Part shown: positions 50,685 through 59,082 of the stretch, one piece after another | Numbering within the stretch: position 1 is the stretch's first letter | How the letters are laid out: each line of letters begins with the position of its first letter | Assembly: GCA_049115495.1 (NCBI GenBank) | Contig: JAGDZV010000011.1 | Span: 310,001 to 374,000 of the forward strand | Source of the DNA: JACPUW01 sp049115495 | Lineage (GTDB): Bacteria; Bacteroidota; Bacteroidia; CAILMK01; JACPUW01 | Length of the DNA: 64,000 bases | Direction: 5' to 3' | Translations under genes and position numbers: made by a program | The notes under the pieces: generated by a model | The model's database searches: none | Seen by the model: only the letters and a program-made list of their open reading frames with translations | Told to the model about the DNA's origin: nothing

Positions 50685-51608
50685 AACTTTGCCATTTGTT
50701 CCGGTAGAGACTAGGTAGTTTTTTGCTGGAGAAATTGATATGGAGTTAGCATCTTTTTTATGCTGGTTTAACACTTTAAGTTCGTTCCCAATTTTCCAGC
50801 TAACTATTTCTCCATTAAAACTAGTAGCGAAATAGCATTGCAAGCCATCAAGTACCAAAGAGTTAATTCCAAAATCGGTTATTTTTTTGCGAGCAGCCAC
50901 TTTGTTTTCAGTCCATTTTAAAACAATGGCATCTGAGAAGTTACCGCCATACAATACAAGGGTGCCTTTGCTACTTAATGATGCATCATTTATGGCATAA
51001 GTCTCCTCTTCTAAGTTATAAGCAAGCTTCTTATCTTCCAAATTCCATACTTTAAGATTCCCTGGAGCTTTGGTAGTTCTATCTCCGCTTGTGCTCACTA
51101 AATACTTGCCATTCTTTGATATGTTCAGGCTTAATACTCTGTCAAAGTGAGTGCCCAAAACATCAGCCTTTTTAAAGCTTTCTAAATTCCAAACAATAAT
51201 ATCCTTATCATCTCCAGCACTATATAGCGTTTTGCCATCTGGTGAAACTGCAAGAGCCAATACTTGTTGTGAATGACCTTTAAGTGTGTGTTTTAATTTC
51301 CAGGTTTTGGTTTCCCATACCTTTATTAAATTATCAAGTCCTGCGCTAATTAGATACTCGCTATTCGGTGTAAAAACTAGATCTTTTACACCAACAGAAT
51401 GTGCTATCCACTCTTTTTCAAGCTTGTGCTTAGACGCATTCCAAACCATTATTTTATTATCATTACTTCCACTTGCAATCCATTCGGTAAGTGAGCTATA
51501 ACACACTACATTACCTATTTCGCTATGTTCTCCAAGTTGTATTTTGTTTTTATCACCTTTAAAGGCGAATAAGAAAATGAGCGATGCAAGAGGAAGTAAT
51601 GATTTCAT
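50661..51608 (-). CDS. WD40-repeat protein, probably exported
   Basis: This 315-residue protein has a short N-terminal hydrophobic segment (..LPLASLIFLFAF..), probably a signal peptide or anchor. It is followed by about seven WD40 repeats, the best being ..DNKIMVWNASKHKLEKEW.., ..LIKVWETKTWKLKHTLKGHSQQVLAL.. and ..KDIIVWNLESFKKADVLGTH... This forms one beta-propeller, a protein-binding platform. It lies 6 bp after glyA in the same direction. WD40 proteins are often exported in this phylum. The partner is unknown. Confidence 0.82.
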   Translation of the reverse strand: MKSLLPLASLIFLFAFKGDKNKIQLGEHSEIGNVVCYSSLTEWIASGSNDNKIMVWNASKHKLEKEWIAHSVGVKDLVFTPNSEYLISAGLDNLIKVWETKTWKLKHTLKGHSQQVLALAVSPDGKTLYSAGDDKDIIVWNLESFKKADVLGTHFDRVLSLNISKNGKYLVSTSGDRTTKAPGNLKVWNLEDKKLAYNLEEETYAINDASLSSKGTLVLYGGNFSDAIVLKWTENKVAARKKITDFGINSLVLDGLQCYFATSFNGEIVSWKIGNELKVLNQHKKDANSISISPAKNYLVSTGTNGKVLLTELGE

Positions 51609-51614
51609 AAATGT

Positions 51615-52889
51615 CTATTTAAATTGAAATAATGGTCTGAAACCCATTAATTCGTTAACACCTTCCTTAATTTCAGTGAGTTTACCTTCATTGTCTTTGT
51701 TGATTAGAGCCAAGTCAATTAACTCAACAACTTTATACATGTCGGCTGGTTTTAAACCACGAGTGGTAATCGCGGCAGAGCCAACTCTAAAACCTGATGT
51801 GACAAAAGGTGACTTATCATCAAAAGGAACCATGTTCTTATTAACAGTAATATCCGCTTTAATTAGGCTATTCTCCGCTTCTTTACCTGTAATGCCTTTG
51901 TTTCTCAAGTCAATAAGCATAAGATGGTTGTCAGTACCACCTGAAATAATATTGTAGTCTTTATCAATAAATGCATTGGCCATTGCTTGCGCATTTTCAA
52001 CTACAGTTTTGGCATATGCCTTATAATCATCAGTTAGTGCTTCTCCAAATGCAACGGCTTTACCAGCAATAACATGCTCAAGCGGACCACCTTGTGTGCC
52101 GGGAAATACTGCGCCATCAAGCAATTGAGACATTTTTTTAATTACTCCTTTTGGTGTTTTTATGCCGAATGGGTTCTCAAAGTTTTCACCAAGCATAATT
52201 ATTCCTCCTCTTGGCCCTCTCAGTGTTTTGTGTGTAGTTGATGTTACTATATGGCAATGAGGAAAAGGATGGTTAAGCAAACCTGCAGCAATTAGGCCAG
52301 AAGGGTGAGAAATATCAGCAAGCAATAATGCACCTACTTCGTCGGCAATCTGTCTCATTGTTGCGTAGTCCCAGTCTCTTGAATAAGCACTTGCTCCTGC
52401 AATTATGAGTTTGGGTTTATGTTCTAGGGCTTTCTTTTTTAATGAATCGTAGTCTATAAGACCTGAATCTTGTTCTACTTGATAGAAAGTAGCGTTATAA
52501 GTTCTTCCTGAAAAATTAACAGGTGAGCCATGGGTTAAGTGGCCTCCATGGGCAAGGTCAAAACCTAAAATGGTATCGCCAGGATTTAATAATGCCAGAT
52601 ATACTGCAGCATTTGCCTGAGAGCCAGAATGAGGTTGCACATTAGCCCAAGCCGCTCCATAAAGTTGCTTTAGCCTGTCAATTGCTAGATTTTCTATTTC
52701 ATCAACAACTTCGCAACCACCATAATATCTTTTTCCCGGTAGTCCCTCGGCGTATTTATTGGTGGCAATTGAACCAACAGCAGCAAGTACCTGATCTGAT
52801 GCAAAGTTTTCAGATGCAATTAGCTCTAATCCATTTATTTGTCTTTGTTTTTCTTTTTCAATAAGTGAAAAAACAGCTTGATCTTTCAT
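51615..52889 (-). CDS. glyA: Serine hydroxymethyltransferase
   Basis: This 424-residue PLP enzyme interconverts serine and glycine with tetrahydrofolate, the main source of one-carbon units. Family blocks: ..IASENFASDQVLAAVGS.., ..YAEGLPGKRYYGGCEVVDEIE.., ..ANVQPHSGSQANAAVY.. and ..HGGHLTHGSPVNFSG... The PLP lysine lies in ..VTSTTHKTLRGPRGG... Length and motifs are standard. It lies 4 bp after the decarboxylase gene and 6 bp before the WD40 gene. Confidence 0.97.
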   Translation of the reverse strand: MKDQAVFSLIEKEKQRQINGLELIASENFASDQVLAAVGSIATNKYAEGLPGKRYYGGCEVVDEIENLAIDRLKQLYGAAWANVQPHSGSQANAAVYLALLNPGDTILGFDLAHGGHLTHGSPVNFSGRTYNATFYQVEQDSGLIDYDSLKKKALEHKPKLIIAGASAYSRDWDYATMRQIADEVGALLLADISHPSGLIAAGLLNHPFPHCHIVTSTTHKTLRGPRGGIIMLGENFENPFGIKTPKGVIKKMSQLLDGAVFPGTQGGPLEHVIAGKAVAFGEALTDDYKAYAKTVVENAQAMANAFIDKDYNIISGGTDNHLMLIDLRNKGITGKEAENSLIKADITVNKNMVPFDDKSPFVTSGFRVGSAAITTRGLKPADMYKVVELIDLALINKDNEGKLTEIKEGVNELMGFRPLFQFK

Positions 52890-52893
52890 TTAA

Positions 52894-54306
52894 TTATACA
52901 TTTTGAGTGTTGGCTAAATGAGCCTTCAATAATTCTTTTCCTGATGAAACGAATGTCGTAAAAAAATGGTCTAAATCTTCTTTTTCAATTTCTTGATTAA
53001 CTAACACAAGCCTAATTGAAATTTTGCCTCCTAAGTGGCAATAGTTCACCATTATTTGTCCTGTTTCAATAAGGTGATTTCTAATATCTAGATTAAACGC
53101 GTTTAAATCTTCAACCTCATTAGTTTTAAATCTAAAGTTGATGTTTAGAGATTGAACTGGTGCTAGCATTTCAAGTTCATCGTAGTTGTTTACCACATCT
53201 TGGGCATATTTGGCAAGCTCCATCAGCTTATTGATGTTTGACTCGTACTGTTCATCGCCAATTGCTTTCCAAGCGAACCAAACTTTAAGCGCGTCATTTT
53301 TTCTTCCGCATTGCAATGACTTTGTGCCAAGGTCAAGGTTTGCATAATCATGCTCATGAAAAATGTAGTCTGTTTTGTTTGCAGAAGTGGCATTGTAAAG
53401 AATACTAGGGTCTCTAAGAAGTAGCACTGATGCAATTAGTGGTGCATTCATGAGCTTATGCGCATTCCAAGCAAAAGAATCTGCTTTTTCAATACCAGCA
53501 AAAAAGTGTTGGTATTTTTTACTGAGAATTATTGAGCCTCCCCACGAGCCGTCAACATGAAACCAAATATTGTGATTTCTTGCAATTGCCCCTAGTTGTT
53601 CAATACTATCAAATGCACCTAATTCTGTAGTGCCAGCAGTGGCCGCTACAAAAAATGGTAATTCTCCTTTCGCCTTGCTTTGTTCAATCGCTTCATTCAA
53701 CTTTTCAGGATTCATTTCTCCTTTTTGGTTGGTTTCAACACCATACAAGTAATCAGAGCCTATGCCTAAAGTATTTGACGCTTTTTGAAAAGAATAATGA
53801 GATAACTTCGAAACAAAAGCTGATATCGGCTTAGAACCAGACATTCCTTTTTCTTTTAACAGCGGAAACATTTGCTGCCTAGCACAAAGCATGGCTAGCA
53901 TATTTGAATTGCTTCCTCCTGTTGTAAAAATGCCATCTCCATTATTGAACCCCGTGTAGGTATTCATTTTGTCAATTACCTCGCGCTCAATTAAAGTAGC
54001 CATTGGAGCTACCTCGTAAGTATACATTGAGGTATTTAAAAGAGTAGACAAAAGTTCACCTAAAATTCCGGGTTCGTTAAAGCCGCTAAATAATTGATTC
54101 AGATATTGCTTATTACCAGTTTTTACAGAGTTTTTAATGTAAGAATCAATTAATTCTTCAAGTTGGCTATTAGTGTGTTTTGCTCCTAAGCCTAGGTCTG
54201 TAGTGTTTTTAAGCTCATCAGGTGTTTTGTAGTCAACTACTTTTTCGTTTTCGTGTACCTTTTTGAATGAATTTATCAGCTCAAAAAGCTGCTGTTTAAT
54301 GTTCAT
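52894..54306 (-). CDS. PLP-dependent group II decarboxylase
   Basis: This 470-residue enzyme of the glutamate/aromatic/diaminobutyrate decarboxylase family has the PLP-binding Lys284 in ..SFAWNAHKLMNAPL.., with ..VAATAGTTELGAFDSIEQLG.. and ..WFHVDGSWGGSIIL.. before it. The N-terminus has the ..GFNEPGILGELLSTLLNTSMYTYEVAP.. block. The HAHK-like motif reads NAHK. Substrate (glutamate, aspartate, diaminobutyrate, aromatic or cysteate-like amino acids) cannot be fixed by eye. It is 55 bp downstream of the ClC transporter gene and 4 bp upstream of glyA. If it acted on an acidic amino acid, a proton-consuming link with the transporter would be plausible; this is speculation. Confidence 0.88.
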   Translation of the reverse strand: MNIKQQLFELINSFKKVHENEKVVDYKTPDELKNTTDLGLGAKHTNSQLEELIDSYIKNSVKTGNKQYLNQLFSGFNEPGILGELLSTLLNTSMYTYEVAPMATLIEREVIDKMNTYTGFNNGDGIFTTGGSNSNMLAMLCARQQMFPLLKEKGMSGSKPISAFVSKLSHYSFQKASNTLGIGSDYLYGVETNQKGEMNPEKLNEAIEQSKAKGELPFFVAATAGTTELGAFDSIEQLGAIARNHNIWFHVDGSWGGSIILSKKYQHFFAGIEKADSFAWNAHKLMNAPLIASVLLLRDPSILYNATSANKTDYIFHEHDYANLDLGTKSLQCGRKNDALKVWFAWKAIGDEQYESNINKLMELAKYAQDVVNNYDELEMLAPVQSLNINFRFKTNEVEDLNAFNLDIRNHLIETGQIMVNYCHLGGKISIRLVLVNQEIEKEDLDHFFTTFVSSGKELLKAHLANTQNV

Positions 54307-54361
54307 GTGAGCTTTTATAGTTGTTCTTATTAATTTAAACCGTTAAGAAAAGGTTCTATTT

Positions 54362-56161
54362 CTAGTCTATTATTTCAGTATCTTCTTTTGTGTCTTTTCT
54401 TAAGAGGCCACGATAATGGTTAAATATTTTTGACTTTGATAGGAAACCGAGATATTTCCCTTCTTCAATTACGGGTAAATTCCAATATCCTGACTGATCA
54501 AACTTTTGCATTACTTCTTCCATTGAGTCTTCTGTAGTTACATAATGGGTGGGCCTATGCATAATGTCAGTTATCGGTAGCTCATTTTGTTTTTTAGGGT
54601 CAAACATTATGTCTCTAATATCATCAAGCGTAACAACCCCCATAAACATACCTTCATCATCAATTATTGGGTAAATGTTTCGTTTCGATTTTGAAAGTGC
54701 CTTTAAAACATCTTTAAGAAAGCCATTAACATTTACAGTTTGAAATTCGGTTTCAATCAACTTCTTAACTTTCATTATGCTGAGCACCGTTTTATCTTTA
54801 TCATGAAAATGAAGCTGTCCTTTTTTGGCCAACTCAAAATGGTAATGAGAGTGTTTTTCGAAATATCGAATAGTAGCAAACGATAAAGTAGCCACTATAA
54901 TTAGTGGTATAATTAATTCATAACCGCCAGTAATCTCTGCAATTAAGAAAATAGATGTTAAGGGTGCATGCATTAGCCCTGAAGCAACGCCTGCCATTCC
55001 TACCATTACGAAGTTTTTTTCTGAAAGCTCAAAAGGCAAAAAGTCTAATTTGTTTAACAAGTTGCTTAAGCCAAACCCAGCCAAAGCGCCTGTAAACATA
55101 GTTGGGGCAAAAACACCACCATTTCCTCCTGCGGCAATGGTAAAACCAGTGGCAAATACCTTTACAAGTATCAGTACCCCAATCATTACCAAAATAAACC
55201 AACCGTTACTGTATTCTTTAAAAAATAAGCTGTTGTCTAAAATTTGGCCTTGTTTCGCAGTGAGCAATTGATTAATTGTTTCATAACCTTCTCCATAGAG
55301 CGGTGGTAAGAGAAAGATTAAAATACCCAAGGCCAATCCACCTACTACCACTCGGCCCCATTGGTTAGTTACTTTTTCAACAAGAGCTCTTGAGAATTGA
55401 ATGTTTTTGTGAAAATAATATGAGATTAAACCAGTGAATATTCCAAGCGCAATGTAGAATGGAGTTTCCTTGTAATGAAAGTGCTCGGTTAAGTTAAAAG
55501 CGAAAACAATTTCTTCGCCATAAATCATGGTTGAAATTAAGGTGCCTGTTACGGCAGAAATAAGTAGGGGTATAAAGGCCGGAATAGTAAGTTCAAGCAA
55601 AAGGACTTCTAGCGTAAAAATAACACCGGCAATGGGAGCTCCAAAAATTCCACCTAAAGCAGCTGCAGTTCCACAACCAATTAATAGGGTTCTTTTTTTA
55701 TATCCAACATGAAAAACTCTTCCAAGGGTAGAGCCAATTGCTGCGCCGGTAGTTACAATGGGTGCTTCAAGTCCTACCGATCCACCAAAGCTAACTGTTA
55801 GTCCTGATGAAACCATATGGCTATAGTTTTCATCGCGAGGTACAAGGCTCGATTTTTTATTTATGATGTACAAGAGATTTGGAATACCGCGGCCAAGTTT
55901 GTTTCTATTGAAATAATAACGAAAAACAACAGTGAGAAGAATACCAACCAAAGGAAATATGAAGTAAAGTACGTTGGCCTTATCAATTTTTGCTTCATCA
56001 GTTATAATATGCTTAATACCGTGCACCATTCCCTTTAAAGCTGCCGATGCAAAGCCACCACCAATGCCTATAAGCACACTTAAAAATATGATAAACGTGC
56101 GAGAACTAATATGCTTTAACCGCCATTTATATAGCTTAGTAATAACTTCTGAAAGATTCAT
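54362..56161 (-). CDS. ClC-family anion transporter with CBS domains
   Basis: This 599-residue protein has the ClC core of about 18 helices (20-440) and two C-terminal CBS domains (about 465-590, ..IYPIIDDEGMFMGVVTLDDIRDIM.. and ..YWNLPVIEEGKYLGFLSKSKIF..). The gating glutamate is kept (Glu132 in ..GSVGLEAPIV..). The proton glutamate position of the E. coli exchanger is Val186 (..AGVIFTLEVLL..), as in channel-type ClCs. The GSGIP anion-binding loop reads GRGIP (90-94). The third signature ..GNGGVFAPTM.. is standard. It may be a passive Cl- channel or carry another anion. It is the first gene of a likely operon with the decarboxylase, glyA and the WD40 gene. Confidence 0.9.
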   Translation of the reverse strand: MNLSEVITKLYKWRLKHISSRTFIIFLSVLIGIGGGFASAALKGMVHGIKHIITDEAKIDKANVLYFIFPLVGILLTVVFRYYFNRNKLGRGIPNLLYIINKKSSLVPRDENYSHMVSSGLTVSFGGSVGLEAPIVTTGAAIGSTLGRVFHVGYKKRTLLIGCGTAAALGGIFGAPIAGVIFTLEVLLLELTIPAFIPLLISAVTGTLISTMIYGEEIVFAFNLTEHFHYKETPFYIALGIFTGLISYYFHKNIQFSRALVEKVTNQWGRVVVGGLALGILIFLLPPLYGEGYETINQLLTAKQGQILDNSLFFKEYSNGWFILVMIGVLILVKVFATGFTIAAGGNGGVFAPTMFTGALAGFGLSNLLNKLDFLPFELSEKNFVMVGMAGVASGLMHAPLTSIFLIAEITGGYELIIPLIIVATLSFATIRYFEKHSHYHFELAKKGQLHFHDKDKTVLSIMKVKKLIETEFQTVNVNGFLKDVLKALSKSKRNIYPIIDDEGMFMGVVTLDDIRDIMFDPKKQNELPITDIMHRPTHYVTTEDSMEEVMQKFDQSGYWNLPVIEEGKYLGFLSKSKIFNHYRGLLRKDTKEDTEIID

Positions 56162-56250
56162 TCGCTGCGATGCGTTCCCTTAAATTCGTGGCAAATTTAT
56201 AGGCATTTATAAGTACAAAAGTGCTTAATGCCAAATGAACCTGTTTGCAA

Positions 56251-56934
56251 ATGAAAGTACTCTTAATAGGAGAAGAAAATAGAAGGCTTGAACTAAAAGC
56301 AATTTTACCAGAAAGTTGCCAGTTTACAGAAGCAGACATTGCGTTTGAAATTGATTTAAGCGGACTTCCGGACTTTGACGTAGTCTTTGATCTTAATGCT
56401 GATGAGGATACTTCAATAATTGACGAATACCCTTTTGATAGGCCAGTTACCATAGTGGCTTCAGCAGTTAAATCTAGTTTGGCGGCTATGATTGATGGAT
56501 TAGAGTATGAAGGCGGAATTTTTGGAATGAATTGCCTGCCAACTTTCATTAACAGACCCATTAAAGAAGTATCGGTATATGATGAAGAAGATGTTCCCGC
56601 ACTTAGAGAATTAATGGATAAATTAGGTTGGGAATATCATTTAGTTAACGATAGAGTAGGCATGGTTACCCCTAGAGTAGTGTGTATGATTATTAATGAA
56701 GCTTGCTTTACGGTGCAAGAAGGAACCGCAAGTATGGAAGATATTGATAAGAGCATGCAGCTTGGAACTGCTTATCCGCATGGCCCTTTTAAGTGGTCAG
56801 ATAAAATTGGGATTAAAGATGTGTTTGAAGTTTTAGATGCCATGTACGAGGATACAAAAGACGAACGCTACAAGGTTTGTCCGCTGCTGAAAACACACTA
56901 TTTAAAGGAAAAGCCTTTTTATAAGCCTGCGTAG
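56251..56934 (+). CDS. 3-hydroxyacyl-CoA dehydrogenase-like protein with degenerate NAD domain
   Basis: Start set at ATG 56251, two codons inside a TTG-initiated frame. This 227-residue protein keeps the C-terminal 3HCDH domain: ..VNDRVGMVTPRVVCMIINEACFTVQEG.., ..MEDIDKSMQLGTAYPHGPFKWSDKIG.. and ..CPLLKTHYL... The N-terminal half is short and lacks the GxGxxG loop of the NAD site, as well as the His-Glu pair typical of the active site (here ..GMNCLPTFINRP.., not GTHFFNP). It may have lost dehydrogenase activity or act in another way. It is a single gene between the divergent ClC operon and recA. Confidence 0.75.
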   Translation: MKVLLIGEENRRLELKAILPESCQFTEADIAFEIDLSGLPDFDVVFDLNADEDTSIIDEYPFDRPVTIVASAVKSSLAAMIDGLEYEGGIFGMNCLPTFINRPIKEVSVYDEEDVPALRELMDKLGWEYHLVNDRVGMVTPRVVCMIINEACFTVQEGTASMEDIDKSMQLGTAYPHGPFKWSDKIGIKDVFEVLDAMYEDTKDERYKVCPLLKTHYLKEKPFYKPA

Positions 56935-56966
56935 CATTTTTGCGTAGCTGGTATTTCAATTTGTAA

Positions 56967-56998
56967 TTGAATAGCCAAAATATTTAAAACTATATTTC
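56967..56998 (+). promoter_or_regulatory. Candidate recA promoter
   Basis: A TTG (56967-56969) and TATATTTC (56991-56998, one mismatch to TAnnTTTG) are 21 bases apart, 22 bp before the recA ATG. No LexA-like palindrome is evident. Confidence 0.4.
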
Positions 56999-57020
56999 GA
57001 ATCCTTATAAAAAAAGTAGA

Positions 57021-58034
57021 ATGGCAAAGAATAATGAGAGCGATAAGCAGAAAGTACTACAGTTAACAATTGATAAACTTGAAAAGCAATTTGGCAAAGG
57101 AGTTGTAATGAAATTGAGCGATGATAGAACCAAAGGAATTGATTCAATTTCTACAGGTTCTTTGGGACTTGATATTGCGCTAGGTTGCGGAGGTTTACCA
57201 AAAGGTAGGGTAATTGAAATCTATGGGCCTGAATCATCTGGTAAAACAACCTTGGCGATGCATACCATTGCCGAGGCTCAAAAAAAAGGAGGTATGGCGG
57301 CATTTGTAGATGCTGAGCATGCCTTTGATAAGGTGTATGCTGAGAAGCTTGGTATTGATGTTGAGAACTTACTTATCTCTCAGCCTGACGATGGTGAGCA
57401 AGCTCTTGAAATAACCGATCATTTGATACGTTCTGGCGCATTAGACGTGGTAGTGGTAGATTCAGTGGCAGCCTTAATTCCAAGAGCCGAACTTGAAGGT
57501 GAGATGGGCGAGTCAAAAATGGGTTTGCAGGCAAGGCTAATGTCGCAAGCGCTTAGAAAGCTTACGGGTTCAATTAACAAGTCAAACACTATATGTATAT
57601 TCATTAATCAATTGCGTGAAAAAATTGGTGTTATGTTCGGTAACCCTGAAACCACTACAGGGGGTAACGCGCTTAAATTTTACGCATCAGTAAGACTTGA
57701 TATTAGAAGAATTGGTGCCATTAAAGATGGTACTGACATTATGGGTAACCGTGTAAGAGTTAAGGTAGCAAAAAACAAAGTAGCTCCACCATTTAAACAA
57801 GCCGAATTTGACATAATGTATGGCTTAGGAATTAGCCGTGTGGGTGAAATTATTGACCTTGGCGTAGAGCTTGATGTGGTTAAGAAAAGTGGGTCTTGGT
57901 TTAGTTATGGAGAAACCAAACTAGGACAAGGTAGAGATTCGGTAAAGCAACTGCTTATTGATAACCCCGAACTTGCGGAGGAAATTGAAACCAAAATTAT
58001 GGCGGTTTATTTCCCAGAAAAGCTCGAAGAATAG
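57021..58034 (+). CDS. recA: Recombinase A
   Basis: This 337-residue ATPase drives homologous recombination and SOS-type induction. Walker A is ..GPESSGKTTLA.., Walker B ..VVVVDSVAALIP.., and the L1/L2 DNA loops lie in ..GEMGESKMGLQARLMSQALRKL.. and ..NQLREKIGVMFGNPETTTGGNALKFYAS... Length and motifs are standard. It is followed 21 bp later by a very long AT-rich hairpin. Its filament could be the inducer of the S24 repressor at 13.8-14.6 kb, but that is only inferred. Confidence 0.97.
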   Translation: MAKNNESDKQKVLQLTIDKLEKQFGKGVVMKLSDDRTKGIDSISTGSLGLDIALGCGGLPKGRVIEIYGPESSGKTTLAMHTIAEAQKKGGMAAFVDAEHAFDKVYAEKLGIDVENLLISQPDDGEQALEITDHLIRSGALDVVVVDSVAALIPRAELEGEMGESKMGLQARLMSQALRKLTGSINKSNTICIFINQLREKIGVMFGNPETTTGGNALKFYASVRLDIRRIGAIKDGTDIMGNRVRVKVAKNKVAPPFKQAEFDIMYGLGISRVGEIIDLGVELDVVKKSGSWFSYGETKLGQGRDSVKQLLIDNPELAEEIETKIMAVYFPEKLEE

Positions 58035-58054
58035 AAGAGAAAAATATTTAAGTT

Positions 58055-58089
58055 TCATTTTCAATTAATTTGGAATTAATTGAAAATGA
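58055..58089 (+). terminator. Perfect 16-bp AT-rich hairpin between recA and the sigma factor gene
   Basis: Arms of 16 bases are perfectly complementary around TGG. The hairpin starts 20 bp after the recA stop and ends 32 bp before the sigma factor ATG. A moderate T-rich stretch follows (TTCTGGTTTT), so it may terminate recA; the inverted repeat could also be a site of control for the sigma factor gene. Confidence 0.55.
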
Positions 58090-58121
58090 TTCTGGTTTTA
58101 CTAAACCGTTGATGAGTTAAG

Positions 58122-58739
58122 ATGAACGAAGAAGATCAAAACCAACCTGAAGAAGAAGTTGTAAATGAGCACATAAGGAATTCTCTTAATAAGCAAGAGA
58201 AAGACGAACTCTTTAACAAGGAGTTTTTACCCCATATGGATCAGCTCTACAACTTCGGATATTATTTGGCCAATAATGAAGATGTAGCAAAAGATCTTCT
58301 TCAGGAAACTTACATGAAAGCCTATCGCTTTATAGAATATTTTCAGGTAGGAACTAATTCTAAGGCCTGGTTGATTCGAATTATGAAGAACAACTTCATA
58401 AACGAATACCGAAAGAATAGTAAAGCGCCATACAAAGTTGATATTGATGACGTAAACCAGAAGGATGATATTGAAGATGACCATGTAGAGTTAGACATGC
58501 GTCAGGAAGTATTCGGAAGTTTAATTGGAGATGAGTTGATGAATGCGGTAAATGACCTTCCGGTAGACTATAGACTTATAATATTGCTCTGTGATATTGA
58601 AGGGTTTAAGTATGAAGAGATTGCAAAGATTATTGATGTGCCAATTGGCACAGTGCGCTCAAGATTGCACAGGGCTCGCAACCTTTTAAAGGAGAAACTT
58701 AAGACCTACGCAAAAGAAAAAGGATATAATATTCATTGA
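58122..58739 (+). CDS. ECF-family RNA polymerase sigma factor
   Basis: This 205-residue protein has the two-domain ECF layout. Region 2 (about 32-105) includes ..LYNFGYYLANNEDVAKDLLQETYMKAYRFIEYF.. and ..SKAWLIRIMKNNFINEYRK... Region 4 (about 140-195) contains ..GFKYEEIAKIIDVPIGTVRSRLHRARNLLKEKL... The acidic spacer 105-125 is long. It is followed 61 bp later by a small zinc-binding anti-sigma factor, the usual pair. A conserved 11-mer (ATTTGGAATTA) lies upstream of both genes, possibly a promoter it recognises. Confidence 0.92.
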   Translation: MNEEDQNQPEEEVVNEHIRNSLNKQEKDELFNKEFLPHMDQLYNFGYYLANNEDVAKDLLQETYMKAYRFIEYFQVGTNSKAWLIRIMKNNFINEYRKNSKAPYKVDIDDVNQKDDIEDDHVELDMRQEVFGSLIGDELMNAVNDLPVDYRLIILLCDIEGFKYEEIAKIIDVPIGTVRSRLHRARNLLKEKLKTYAKEKGYNIH

Positions 58740-58770
58740 TTTGGAATTATTACTGAAAACCAATCGTTAA
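58739..58770 (+). promoter_or_regulatory. Possible ECF-type promoter upstream of the anti-sigma gene
   Basis: ATTTGGAATTA (58739-58749) is identical to 58068-58078, upstream of the sigma factor gene. The GGAATT at 58743-58748 is followed after 16 bases by CGTTAA (58765-58770), resembling the GGAAC..CGT pattern of ECF promoters. This is a low-confidence guess. Confidence 0.3.
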
Positions 58771-58803
58771 CAACAAACGACTTCGATAATTAACTGATAT
58801 TTG

Positions 58804-59034
58804 ATGGACTGCAAAGAAACATTAGTACACTTACAAGATTTGCTCGATGGCGAGTTGGATAAGGGGCTAGAGGTTAGAGTTCTTGAGCATATAAACAATT
58901 GCTGGCACTGTACTGAGGTTAAGCAAAATGAAACCAAGCTAAAAGAGCTGATTAGAGAAAAACTACCTTATACAAAGGCTACCCCAAGTTCAATTGTTAA
59001 TTCAATTAAGAATATTACATCAGGGTTAGATTAA
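58804..59034 (+). CDS. Zinc-finger anti-sigma factor
   Basis: Start set at ATG 58804 (the frame can begin with a TTG one codon earlier). This 76-residue protein is the short anti-sigma type with the zinc-binding motif His-x3-Cys-x2-Cys (..EHINNCWHCTEVKQ..), preceded by ..CKETLVHLQDLLDGELDKG... There is no TM segment, so it would be a cytoplasmic, possibly redox-sensitive, partner of the preceding ECF sigma factor. Confidence 0.85.
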   Translation: MDCKETLVHLQDLLDGELDKGLEVRVLEHINNCWHCTEVKQNETKLKELIREKLPYTKATPSSIVNSIKNITSGLD

Positions 59035-59082
59035 TAAGTAATAAGTTTTGGCCGAGCATTATTTTTGGCTTAAAACATTTGA

